This document shows, piece by piece, positions 1 through 10,440 of a stretch of 64,000 nucleotides of DNA. A program made the position numbers and the translations under genes. Positions within the stretch are counted from its first letter, which is position 1; each line of letters begins with the position of its first letter. Under the pieces are notes generated by a model. That model was given only the letters and a program-made list of their open reading frames with translations. It was not told the origin of the DNA and ran no database searches. Source of the stretch: Erodium maritimum (Eukaryota > Streptophyta > Magnoliopsida > Geraniales > Geraniaceae); NCBI GenBank assembly GCA_963921825.1, contig OY997590.1, forward strand, positions 53,992,012 to 54,056,011, given 5' to 3'.

Positions 1-479
1 ACCTCTCATTTTCCCCCCAAAACCTAACACCACCACTTGGCTGACAAGTGGCAAGGTGGGTCCCACACCTTTTTGGAACAATATCTACAAGATATTTTCC
101 AATCACATTCGCGAAAATCGGACGTTTCGGGCCCCGAACGGGCACTTTTCCCAAGAAATTACGGAACTTGGCGGGCTACAAGGAAACGACTCAACTAAGT
201 CCGCTGCGACGACGGCTAAGCTTTTTGGATCCAAAACGGTCCTCGAATGGACCAAAACGTCGCTCGGTTGACTTTTCCAGCGAAAAGTCAACATTTCCCA
301 AATTGATCAGAAAGTTGCCCTGGGTCCCCCGGAACTCACTTTGGTCGATATCGGGGTCATCTTAAGTCCGGTATGACCCTCGGGGTCAATTTAGGTTAAA
401 TTAAGTGTCTGTCTTAAAATTTTTAAATTTTCTTGTTTTTCGCAAGTTTGACTGGCGTTGACCGGAAGTGGTTATTACA
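1..479 (-). mobile_element. Long LTR fragment, Ty3/gypsy-like, cut by window edge
   Basis: This stretch is the inverted counterpart of the first ~465 bases of the LTR that starts at 7726. On the minus strand it begins TGTAATAACC, so the element's 5' end lies at 479 and the rest runs off the left edge. ATTGT (480-484) would be the target duplication, but its partner is outside the window. It is non-coding; the small open frames inside it are chance. Assignment to a Del/Tekay-like Ty3/gypsy group is inferred from the TGTAATAACC start alone. Confidence 0.75.
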
Positions 480-571
480 ATTGTTTTTGTTTATAGTATG
501 TGGGAGCACTGAATTATCAGGCTCTTGTTTCTTTCTTTGTACTCTAAAGATTAGACTGATTAAAAACAAAA

Positions 572-959
572 GGGATAACTCTGTTTCCTAACCTTTACAA
601 ACATTTCATTATCAGATCCTAACCCAGGCCAACGTTTGGTCTCAATTCCTAACATGATAGGTTTGGAATTTCTCAGAAACTATAAAAAGCCGTCCAAACT
701 CACGATTCTGTCAACTCGTCGAGCATTGGGTTCAGTTTCTTGAGAACGAGGATAAGTTCAACGTCGAGGCAGGCACCATGGGTAATGTACGCCAACAACG
801 ACAACGCTTGGATGAGTTGACGGAATCGTGAGTTTAGACGGCTTTTTATAGTTTCTGAGAAATTCCAAACCTATTATGTTAGGAATTGAGACCAAACATT
901 GGCCTGGGTTAGGATCTGATAATGAAACGTTTGTAAAGATTAGGAAACAAAGTTATCCC
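572..959. mobile_element. Mutator-like foldback MITE
   Basis: Two inverted arms of 149 bp (572-720 and 811-959) flank a 90-bp spacer. The termini read GGGATAAC and GTTATCCC. The element is bracketed by a perfect 9-bp direct repeat, AAAACAAAA, at 563-571 and 960-968. Nine-base target duplications with long terminal inverted repeats are the hallmark of Mutator-like elements. At 388 bp with no coding frame this is a non-autonomous copy that needs a transposase from elsewhere. The arms differ at only a few positions, so a transcript could fold into one long hairpin. Confidence 0.88.
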
Positions 960-968
960 AAAACAAAA

Positions 969-1643
969 TAACTTATATCAGATTAATTTGTGTAATGTAC
1001 TGTGTAATGTACTGCATACGCTAAAATTTATTTTGTGAGAGATACACTTGGACCAATTTACCAGATTGCATACTAAATTGGTAAAATAGAATTGTTTGTT
1101 AGGTTAGAATTGGTAAGATCAAGCCAAAATCAATGAACTTGGACATTAAGGCATATATGAATATAATTTGGTCAAGAAGGAAACATAATGTTGTAAGTGG
1201 ATGGTGCTTCGCTTTGGCACAACAATTGCTTATAATTTTTCCCATTTGCTAGGTCAAGTGGACAACTATGGCAGCTAGCTGGTTGTGGCAGTGCCACTGA
1301 AGTTCTTGTCCCCTTATCATGGCCACTTTGGTCTATACTTGACTTGTTGTCATGTTCTGTATGAAGTTGTAACTCCATTTTTATTACAAATTATATATCA
1401 TGTTTTTATTTACTTATGTATTGATGTAGTGTCAACACTACAAGTAAGAACACCAGGTACCAAAAAGACATGTCCCCAAAAGTTGAGAATTGCATAATGC
1501 CTACTTTGGCTACACTAAAGTTTGGGAAAAAGTTACGAAGGCATTAGGTAGCAATATGGATCATGCATGAAGATAGAAGACGTGAAGAAATAATTGGTTG
1601 AATGGATGTATACGAGCTCTATTATTGTTGAGCTTAAGGATTG
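969..1643. other. Unassigned AT-rich intergenic stretch
   Basis: About 675 bases with no convincing coding frame, no terminal repeats and no similarity to anything else in the window that I can see. Short open frames on both strands have no recognisable motif. Confidence 0.5.
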
Positions 1644-2219
1644 TTTTTTTTTTGATTGGCGAAAGCAAATATAGATTAGCCTCTTCTGAGGTAGAAAAGG
1701 TTACAAAAGGAGGAAATCATCCTAAAGATTGCAACAAACAAACAACAGAACGGCTCCAAAGACCTCAAAGTTGAGGGGGGAGCACCAAAAAACCAACACA
1801 AAAGCTCAAAAAGTATACAAAAGTTGTTACTTGAAGTGCAAGTAAGAGACTTGTACGAGTGTAGGAGACCAAAACGGGGCAGCACACAGCAAGGGAAGAG
1901 CAAGGACTGATCTTCAAGGGGATTGCGAGTTCAGAAGGCCACCAATCTGAGTTGGGAAGGAGTAAACCTAAACCCTGGCCAACAATACAATATCCAAGCC
2001 AAATGTTACCAAGAGAAGGTGAATTAACCGGTGGAGATGAAATCATGTCAGGCAAATAAGTCCAAAGCAGCAATGTCTATAGTTGTTGACATAAGGTGGA
2101 GCAGTGGAAATTTCAGAAACAAGGTGCAGAGTTAGCTGCAGCAAACAGGAGCAGAGATATTATGTACAATATTTTACTTTGTTATAGATTCGTTTTTCTT
2201 GTTGATCATTTAGGGTTGG
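1644..2219 (-). mobile_element. 5'-truncated LINE 3' end, minus strand
   Basis: A run of ten T (1644-1653) followed by a T/A-rich GATTGGCGAAAGC segment is, on the minus strand, the poly(A)-tailed 3' end typical of plant L1-type LINEs. The body reads as 3' untranslated sequence; its open frames are rich in Leu, Ser and Cys without domain motifs. AAGGATT occurs just left of the T run (1636-1642) and again at 2220-2226, a possible but weak target duplication that would place the truncated 5' end at about 2219. Confidence 0.6.
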
Positions 2220-2264
2220 AAGGATTTAAAAGCCACTATTATACAATCTAATGTAAATGTTTAG

Positions 2265-2508
2265 CAAACTGCTGCAAGGAATAGAAAAGGTATATTGTCT
2301 CTAGCTACAGTAATTTGCTACAGTAGTTCTTCTTTCTCTTTGCTTTGCAGTTCATCTTTTCTTCACTTCTCTTCTTGGTTTTCTGGGTGTTGTGTCCAGG
2401 GTGATCTCACACAAATCATCGGACCACCCGTGTTTTGTCTCTTTTCTCCGCTCGCCCTTGTTGAGAAAAGATTTTGACGGTGTATACATCTGGGTCTTTG
2501 TTAAGATT
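2265..2508 (+). promoter_or_regulatory. LINE-A 5' leader / presumed internal promoter region
   Basis: This 244-bp stretch lies between the left target duplication and the ORF1 start. It is pyrimidine-rich (many TCTT and CTTC runs between 2325 and 2385). L1-type LINEs carry their promoter in the 5' UTR, so this is where one would be; no TATA box or specific factor site is evident. Confidence 0.4.
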
Positions 2509-4374
2509 ATGGCTTCTTCGTCAGCCACGGGACCTCCGCCGGGTTTTGAACCACCCTCTGGGGGTGTGTTGGGTGTACAAAGAAGATTGGACTCGGTGAT
2601 TGTTTCAACACACAATCGTTTTGAGGGTTTACAAGATCATGCTCTGGAACAGGACATTTTCAAACTGTTCGTTCATAATTTGCCACCCAGAACTTCTTCT
2701 CAATGGCTACAAAATCTCTTTCTGGAGTGTGGAGAGGTCCTAAGGACTGAAACACCTATCAATCCTAATAGTAGGGGAAGGTGGTTTGGTTTTGTCTCCT
2801 TCAAAACCTTGGAAGCTCGATCCAATGGGATTAGGATTTTCAATGGCTGTATTCTCAAAGGCTATAAGTTGTTCGTTGTCATTGCGTAAAAGACCTGATC
2901 ACCACAGAGATGATCATCTGAGTTGGAAGAAGAAAACCTTTGTGTCTCAAAATGGCGTTAAAGGAAAGAGACATACTGAACCTATGGTCTCTTTTCCTAA
3001 AGGCAAGGTGGTTGATAAGTATAAACCTTGGTTGGAGAAAGGCCATCTAGCAGTACTACACGAAGATTACCCGGTGGAGATGATTATGGAAGATTTTCAA
3101 GCTGAGAGAGATGGGGAAATTTGTATCAAAGCGTTGGGAAACAGAGTGGTCATTTTGTTTTTTCCTGAAGAACAAGTAGAAAATGAGGCTCTAAAGGAAG
3201 ATGCAGATTGGTTGAGATGTTGGATGACAGTCTTGGTTGACAAGGTTCACCTATGCAGACAAGGGGGAAAGTTTACCTGGGTAGCACTTCATGGCATCCC
3301 CATTGTAGGCTGGTGTGCTGAAACTTTTGAAGCAGCTTGTGATGATCTTGGCTCGGTGGTTTGGATTCACCCACAATCCTTAAATGGTTCTTCTTTGGAG
3401 GTGGCTTTTATCTTAATGCATTCTCAAGATTATCTACGGGTGTACAAGGAATCTGGGTTATTACTTGAAGACATGGAGTACAATTTCATGGCCAGCTCTG
3501 TCAATATTTGGGTGGTACCAACAGTGGAGTATTTGGTTACCAACATCACATCTTCAGACACTTGAACTGGCTCATGGATTGATTTGGGAAATCCCGAGTT
3601 GCTTGGTGTCTTAGTGGTTAATTCTAAGAACATTGAAGGCTTATCATTGACCTCACCAACTATCAAAGAAGCATTGATAGCTCCAGATTCATTGGGGGAA
3701 GAAAACTCAGCCTCTCTGATTACTGTTCCGATGAACACCTCTAGTCTTCTGAGTATTGTTCCAATTTTGGACTCTGAAGTAAATCTATTAGATACTATCC
3801 CTGAGCAGGAGGGGGCATCTTTGGAAGTACAAGGACAAAAGGGTGCTTTGGTTTTGGGGGATATTAATGAGATTGAAAGTCTTAATACATCTACAACAGT
3901 TTTGGGGCCCATTAACCAGCTCACCTTGGTTAATTTTTCTGTTTTGGGGGAAATGATGTTTCAAATCCAAGTTTAACTCCTATTAGGATTTAAAATCCTA
4001 CACCTGGCACAAGGAGTCTTGGGAAGAAAAGAAATGTGCAGGAGGGTTATAGTGTTGCCTATAATACAAGATCAAAAGCCAAGACAATATTGGCTAAACT
4101 CAAACCAGTCACACACAAGAAAAGTGAGACAGGAAGGCAAGTATTCAGACCAGATGGGGCTGGAACTATGGATTACTGCAAGGCTCTAGGCTTAAAAGCT
4201 TATCTATCAGATGATTTAGTAGCTGAACAATTCGACAACCTTGAGCAAGAAGTGAATCAGACACTAGATTTTGAAACTAATACTGAGGATGAGTATTGTG
4301 ATCTAGAGGATTTGGAGGAGGGTGAAATTGAGGTGGGGAGATCCATCACTCCTCACTGTTTGTCCTCACCATGA
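2509..4374 (+). pseudogene. LINE-A ORF1: RRM-containing RNA-binding protein, broken
   Basis: ORF1 of plant L1 LINEs encodes the RNA-binding chaperone that coats the LINE transcript. The start at 2509 (MASSSATGPPPGFE) is chosen because LINE-B begins the same way (MSSSASIGPPSGFE). An RRM follows, with RNP2-like KLFVHNLPP (near 2667) and RNP1-like GRWFGFVSF (near 2777). A stop at 2887 ends the first frame. The next domain (2890-3565, containing WLEKGHLAVLHEDY) is in another frame, and further pieces lie at 3584-3976 and 4036-4374, so several frame breaks separate the protein into four parts. The acidic C-terminus keeps the motif ETNTEDEYCDLEDLEEGE. The last codon overlaps the ORF2 start by four bases (ATGA, 4371-4374). 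Confidence 0.85.
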
Positions 4375-6824
4375 GGCTGTTGTCATGGAACATTCGGGGG
4401 GCTACTTCAAGAAAAAAGAGGAGAGCCATCCGAAACGTGTATTCCAAGCAATTGGTGGAGATGGTGTTAATTCAGGAAACAAAGCTGTCTGATCTACCTA
4501 TTTATTTTATATCTTCTTGTGGTCTCAATTCAAACTGGGAGGGCATTTGCAGTCCTTCTAATGGGGCATCTGGGGGCCTATTCACCTCGTGGGATAAAGG
4601 GGTTTTTGAAATGCAGCAACACTTCTGTGATGTAAATGCTATTTATTGGACTAGGGTTTATTTGCCTCTGCAGATTTCTATATCAGTGATTAACATTTAT
4701 GCCCCATGTTCTGTCAGAGCTAGGACTGTTCTTTGGGATGAAGTTAGGGAAGTAGCTTCTTCATTACATAATAATCTTGTGGTAGCTGGTGATTTTAATG
4801 CCATACTTGACCCTGGAGAAAAAACAGGTTCTAATTACTCCTCCTCAAGTTTGAGAGATTTCAGAAGCTTTGTGGATGATCAGGGTCTATTGGATTTTCA
4901 ACTGGAAGGAGGGAAATACACTTGGTTTAATTCTAGGAACATGGCCTCTAGAATTGACAGGTTTTTAGTATCAACTTCAGTCATGTCCACTTTTAGTAAT
5001 CTACAACAAACTTGCCTACCCAGAGTATTATCAGATCATAAACCTGTTGTTTTATCCAATCCAGTGGTTGATTGGGGCCCCAGAACTTTCAAATTTATTA
5101 ATGCCTGGGTCAGCCATCCTCTATTCCTACAGCATACTAAAGAGTTTTGGAACAATATACAGGTTGCAGGGTCACCTACTTATAAACTCCATGCCAAACT
5201 CAAGGCTCTTAAAAGTTTTTATAGAACTTGGAATACCAATGTTTTTGGTTGGTTAGATAAACAAATTGAAGGACTGAAAGGGGAGATTGGGGAACTGGAT
5301 GATTTGTTTGAAGATAGGGGGCTCAGTCCCATGGAAATCTCTCAGAGGGCTCTATTGAATGCTAGGCTGATACAGAAGCTAAAAACTCAGGCTAAAGTGT
5401 GGTGCCAGAAGGCTAGACACAAGTGGACTACTGATGGAGATAGGTGTACTAAGTATTATCACATTGTGGCAAAAATTAATCAGGCAAGATTGAAAATCAC
5501 CAGCATTATTGAAAGGGGTATAATTTATAAGACTCCTCTATTGATCAAAGAGGCTGCTTCTGTGCATTTTGCTAAGAGATTCTTAGGGTCCAATTCTGTT
5601 TGTTTAGACTTATCCTCTCTACCATTTAAAGTCATCTCTCAGATGCAGGCTCAAAGTTTAGAAGTACCATTCACTGAAGAGGAAATTCTTGGGGCAATTA
5701 AAGCTTGTAATGGGGATAAATCACCTGGCCCTGATGGATTTACAATGTTATTTTATCAATCTTGCTGGGAGATTGTTAAAGGGGAGATCCTGGATGTCTT
5801 TGATCATTTCCATCATGGTGGGCAGCTGGGGAAGGGTCTAAAGTCCTCCTTCATCACTTTAATTCCAAAAAATGGGGCTCCTGTGACTTTTGATGATTTC
5901 AGACCCATCAGTCTCATACATAGCATTTACAAGATAATTTCTAAAGTCCTTGCCACAAGACTGAAGCCCTTGATGAGGTTATTGGTTCATGATACACAGA
6001 CTGGTTTTATAGCTGGAAGACAAATTATGGATGGGGTTTTGATTGCAACTGAGATCATTCATCACATTAAAAAGGTGGGGCAGGAGGTTATTGTACTAAA
6101 ACTTGACTTTGAAAAGGCATATGATCACATTGATTGGCTTGCCTTGAAGAATGTTTTATCCGTGATGGGCTTTGGGGACAAATGGAAAGACTGGATATCA
6201 ACATGTTTACAGGCTTGGTCTTCAGTTTTAATTAATGGTTCACCTTCTGGTGACTTCCCACTCAAGAGAGGTCTTAGACAAGGGTGCTCTATCTCCCCAC
6301 TCCTATTTGCTCTGGTAGCTGAGAGCCTGCATCAATTAATGGTTCAAGGGACCCTTTCTAAAATGTTCTCAGGGGTAATGTGTTGTGAGAATGGCCCAGA
6401 GATCACACACCTTCAGTTTGCTGATGATACATTAATATTTATTCAAGCTGGTAGACAACAAGCCATCAACCTGAAGGATACTCTTAAATGCCTACAAAAA
6501 GCTACTGGTTTGAGGATAAATTTCAATAAATCACAAGTCTTGCTGCTAAATCCTATGGTCATGGATATTCAAGAGGTAACTGACATTTTAGGTTGCAGAT
6601 CAATGCAACTACCTTTTGATTACTTGGGGTTCAAGTTGGGTGCTAGTCCCAGAAGAACAAAAACTTGGGAACCAGTACTTAATAAGTTCAAGAACAATCT
6701 ATCCTTATGGCTAGCAAAGAACAAAACTTTGGGTGGAAGGATAACTCTTATCAAATCCTCACTGACTTCTCTCCCCTTGTACTATATGTCTTTGTATAAA
6801 GCTCCCTGTGGAGTGGAAAATTGA
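4371..6824 (+). CDS. LINE-A ORF2: endonuclease-reverse transcriptase, C-terminally cut
   Basis: This uninterrupted 817-codon frame encodes the L1 enzyme that nicks target DNA and copies the LINE RNA there. The N-terminus is an APE-like endonuclease: WNIRG (residues 6-10), QETK (~35), GDFNAI (~140), SRIDRF (~196) and SDHKPV (~220). The reverse transcriptase follows with GPDGF (~452), LKLDFEKAYDHIDW (~577), RGLRQGCSISPLLF (~630) and the catalytic FADD (~683). The start is fixed by the ATGA overlap with ORF1 and by WNIRG lying six residues in, as in other plant L1 proteins. A TGA at 6822 stops the frame just before the LTR insertion at 6834. The zinc-binding C-terminus survives at 14403-15513, so the protein lacks about 370 residues of the family's usual ~1,200-1,300. 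Confidence 0.93.
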   Translation: MRLLSWNIRGATSRKKRRAIRNVYSKQLVEMVLIQETKLSDLPIYFISSCGLNSNWEGICSPSNGASGGLFTSWDKGVFEMQQHFCDVNAIYWTRVYLPLQISISVINIYAPCSVRARTVLWDEVREVASSLHNNLVVAGDFNAILDPGEKTGSNYSSSSLRDFRSFVDDQGLLDFQLEGGKYTWFNSRNMASRIDRFLVSTSVMSTFSNLQQTCLPRVLSDHKPVVLSNPVVDWGPRTFKFINAWVSHPLFLQHTKEFWNNIQVAGSPTYKLHAKLKALKSFYRTWNTNVFGWLDKQIEGLKGEIGELDDLFEDRGLSPMEISQRALLNARLIQKLKTQAKVWCQKARHKWTTDGDRCTKYYHIVAKINQARLKITSIIERGIIYKTPLLIKEAASVHFAKRFLGSNSVCLDLSSLPFKVISQMQAQSLEVPFTEEEILGAIKACNGDKSPGPDGFTMLFYQSCWEIVKGEILDVFDHFHHGGQLGKGLKSSFITLIPKNGAPVTFDDFRPISLIHSIYKIISKVLATRLKPLMRLLVHDTQTGFIAGRQIMDGVLIATEIIHHIKKVGQEVIVLKLDFEKAYDHIDWLALKNVLSVMGFGDKWKDWISTCLQAWSSVLINGSPSGDFPLKRGLRQGCSISPLLFALVAESLHQLMVQGTLSKMFSGVMCCENGPEITHLQFADDTLIFIQAGRQQAINLKDTLKCLQKATGLRINFNKSQVLLLNPMVMDIQEVTDILGCRSMQLPFDYLGFKLGASPRRTKTWEPVLNKFKNNLSLWLAKNKTLGGRITLIKSSLTSLPLYYMSLYKAPCGVEN

Positions 6825-9473
6825 ACAAAAAGGTGTTGGGTCTCGAGGTATGGTTGGAGACGAACCAACTCACAGCGGAAAATCAATGAAAACCAAGAGA
6901 CGATTAAACCATGATACAACTAACAAAGAATGGATTCACAAGAGAAAAATTCAGCACTATTTCTTACCAAAACAAGAACACCGGTTAACGAATGATTGGC
7001 TTGAGTATCCAAGACGCCTACGTATCCACATGGGAATCAAAGCCACGTAGTTCTTCTCTTTGAGGACTCAAGAACACAAAAATGGAGGTGGGAAGTTGTG
7101 TTTCCTATTCTTGTCTTGTGTTTGTTATGTTGAAAAAAGATGACTTAAACATAACAAAACTCATACTTGTCCAACTAAAGGCATGGGAAGAGTATGGTTT
7201 CAAGTAAGGTGTAAATAGGACAAAGTATGGCTAGACAAAATTGGGTTAGGTGGTGAATCACCAACACCTTAATCCTTGTCTTCCTTACTTAATACTAATT
7301 AATCAAGACTTGATTAATTAGTTCCATGGGCCTTAGTTGCATGGGCCTTTCATGGGCCTCTTGGAATATGGCCGGTGGCCATTTCCAACGAGGTCTCGTG
7401 ATTCGCTCATCGCCTCCAAGCCTTCCATATCGGAAATGTCCAACATTATCTGACGCGATCAATCCCAAGACTCCAAGCCTTTTCTTGATCCGTAAAGTCC
7501 TATTCACTTACGGGCACATGACTCAAAACCCAGTTTTGATCATGTCCCGAGACAACTCCCTTTTGGCCATTCTCCATAAATGTGTCAATGAGTTTCATCC
7601 TCCGGTGTGACCCTTAGGTTTATGCATGTCAATAGATCAACGTAAAATACCATTTTACTTGATCCTATTTAAGTGGCAACTAACGAGACTTTAGTATTGC
7701 CTGACACTACATAACAAATCGACCTTGTAATAACCACTCCCGGTCAACGCCAGTCAAACCTGCGAAAAACAGGAAAATTTAAAAATTTTGAGCAGACTCT
7801 GAATTGAACCGGAATTGGACCCCGAGGGTCATACCGGACTTAAGTTGACCCCGTTATCGACCAAAGTGAGTTCCGGGGGACTCAGGGTGACTTTCTGATC
7901 AATTTGGGAAATGTTGACTTTTCGTTGGAAAAGTCAACCGAGCGACGTTTTGGTCCATTCGAGGACCGTTTTGGATCCAAAAAGCTTAGCCGTCGTCGCG
8001 GCGGTCTTAGTTGAGCCGTTTCCTTGTAGCCCACCAAGTTTCGTAATTTCTTGGAAAAAGTGCCCGTTCGGGGCTCGAAACGTCCGAATTTCGCGACTCT
8101 GATTGGAAAACATCTAGTGGATATTTTCCAAAAGGTGTGGGACCCACCTTGCCACTTGTCAACCAAGTGGTGGTGTTAGTTTTGGGGGGGAAACTAAAGA
8201 TGAAGCCATATGTGGCCGGCCACACATTTTAAAAGAAAAAAAAAGAGAAATGTGTTAGTTGTTTTAGAAAGAGAAAGAAGAGAGAAGAAAGGGAGAGAAG
8301 GAGAAGAAGAGAAGAGAGAAAGCTAGGGTTTGGAGCACTATTCACGCTCATCCAACCATGGGATCGTCTCAAGGCTAGGAGAAAGTGCACTCCCCTCGTT
8401 GTCCTCTACGGTATACACCGAACCGATTCTCGTTTTGATTAATTTTGGAAGTTAGGTTTGTGTAAAACTATTATTTTAAGGTGGTTTTGATGTTGGGGTA
8501 ATTTTTGGAGACGTTTTGGAGGTGTTTGGAGGGGAAGGATTACGTTTTTCGGTGACCGGAGGCTCGGGAGGAGCTCCGGCCACCGTGGGTGGTGGCCGGC
8601 CGGCCATGGGGTGGCTGGCCGGAGCTGGGACCAGCCACCACCATGGTGGCCGAGCCCCCCTTGAACCCTAGGGCTCACGGCCAAGTGGGTCGGGTGGGGC
8701 CCACGTGCTCAGGTGATCGGGTTTAGTGTTCGGGAGGTTTAAAACGTTCCCCGGACCATTTATCCTTAACCGAATCGAAAATTGGAATTAAATTGGAAAA
8801 GTTGTAACTAACGGGTTTTAGAAACTTTAAACGTTAATTAATCGACTCGGAAGTCGGAATTCGATCCCGTCAAGTGCATTGGGATCCTTGAATTATTCTA
8901 AGACCGTAGAAACGAAAAGGGGAATTTTTAGAGCCCCGGGAGGGCATTTACAAAACCCGGGCAGATTCGCCATGTCGGGCGAATCGGGCCTTTACGAGTC
9001 CTTTATCGACAATTTCGAGTAATTGGGAAGTTTGGGAGTGATCGACATTGTCGGGGTTATGTTTGGGCATTAAGTTTATTAAATTTAAGCTTATTTCCTG
9101 CGAGTTAAAGTGCATTAAAAATTGTGTTCTTTTAGATCGTGCCACGGACCGAGGCAAGGGAAAGCTGGGTGAGTGACTGAGATCATCACCGGAGCTCGTG
9201 GGTTGGCTTTTGGGAGAACACGCACGAGGTAGGGAAAAGTAGCCAGATCTCGACCCTGACTAGGGAAAGTTAACAGTAGAAATGCATGTGACATTGGGGT
9301 GTCGTGGGTTAAGTGAGTTATCGAATATTAGAAAAGCATGATACGGGAACGTAGCGTTTATGAGAAAAGCATGTGACACTTAGCAGTGTCGTAGGAGCAG
9401 AGAACTTAGTGATATTAGAATTACTGGAGGCATATGACCATGCCCGGAGGTTGACTGTTTAATTCGTGTCTTG

Positions 9474-10140
9474 GGTGGCCATGAGAGCCCGTGTATTATT
9501 GTTGAGTTTGGGTGGCCATGAGAGCCCGTGCTATTATTATGGAGTTTGGGTGGCCATGAGAGCCCGTGTTATTATTATTGAGTTTGGGTGGCCATGAGAG
9601 CCCGTGTTATTATTATTGAGTTTGGGTGGCCATGAGAGCCGTGTTATTATTGTCGAGTCTTGGGAGGCCATGAGTGCCCGTTGGGTGGTTGAACCCGTGT
9701 TACTTTATTAGTGGTGTTTTGGGTGGCCGTGAGTGCCCGTGGGGTTGTGAACCCGTACTTTACCGTTGGTTCTTGGGTGGCCATGAGGGCCCGTTGGGTT
9801 GTTGAACCCTTGTTACTTTATTATTGGTGTCTTGGGTGGCCGTGAGTGCCGTTGGGTTGTTGAACCCGTGTTGCTTTGTTATTGGCGTCTTGGGTGGCCG
9901 TGAGTGCCGTTGAGTTGTTGAACCCGTGTTGCTTTGTTGTTGGTGTCTTGAGTGGCTGGGAGTGCCGTGGGGTTGTTGAGCCCGTGAGTTACTGTTGGTG
10001 TGTCTTGGGTGGCCGTGAGTGTCGTGGGGTTGTTGAGCCCGTGAGTTACTGTTGGTGTGTCTTGGGAGGCCGTGAGTGCCCGTGAATGGTTTGGGTTGTT
10101 GAGTCCGTGTTTTACTGTTGGTGTCTTGTGTGGCCATGAG
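9474..10140 (+). repeat. Tandem array with GGGTGGCCATGAG core inside LTR 1
   Basis: About 14 units share a GGTGGCC(A/G)TGAG core followed by GCCCGTG. The first five are spaced about 37-40 bp; later ones are 55-60 bp because they add a TTGTTGAACCCG segment. The same array, with a different unit count, recurs in the LTR at 17322-19630. Open frames across it on both strands are repeats of the unit, not genes. Confidence 0.85.
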
Positions 10141-10199
10141 TGCCTGTGGAGTGTTGAACTGATCTTGTTACTGTTGGTTGAACCTTGCTTGTGATTGTG

Positions 10200-10440
10200 A
10201 TTGCGGAACCCGGTAGGTTGCAAGTATTCGTTGGCTGGCCTGACCAAGTTTGAATCCCGGTAGGTTGCAAGCATTCTTGGGCTGGCCTGACCAAGTTTGA
10301 GTATCAACAGGTTGCAAGCATTCTTTGGCTGGCCTGATCCGAGTTTGAGTATCAACAGGTTGTAAGTATTCTTGGGCTAGCCTGATCCGAGCTTGAGTAT
10401 CAACAGGTTGTAAGCATTCTTTGGCTAGCCTAATCCGTGT
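10200..10440 (+). repeat. Second tandem array (AGGTTGCAAG core) inside LTR 1
   Basis: Five units of about 48-50 bp, each with GGTTG(C/T)AAG(C/T)ATTC followed by GGCT(G/A)GCCT. The LTR at 17322-19630 has an unrelated array in the same relative place, so this block evolves by replacement and local expansion. Confidence 0.8.

Noticed and set aside
572-959. MicroRNA precursor
   Set aside because: The 149-bp arms, terminal inverted repeats and 9-bp target duplication are explained by a Mutator-like element. A small-RNA role would be secondary.
1172-1497. Short frames on both strands in the unassigned left region
   Set aside because: Under 75 codons, no motif, no supporting context.
2880-2895. 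Stops in both LINEs at nearly the same place just after the RRM (KGYKLFV..A then stop)
   Set aside because: It looked like a conserved read-through or a separate RRM ORF. But LINE-A has a different codon (TAA against TAG) and a frame change there, and LINE-B's TAG could be a decayed TGG. Two damaged copies are not enough to claim a programmed stop.
9760-10355. Asn/Thr/Gln/His-rich open frames on the minus strand, and matching Val/Gly-rich frames on the plus strand
   Set aside because: They are translations of the GGTGGCCATGAG tandem array; the unit has few stops in these phases. The same applies at 18479-18773 and in copy 2.
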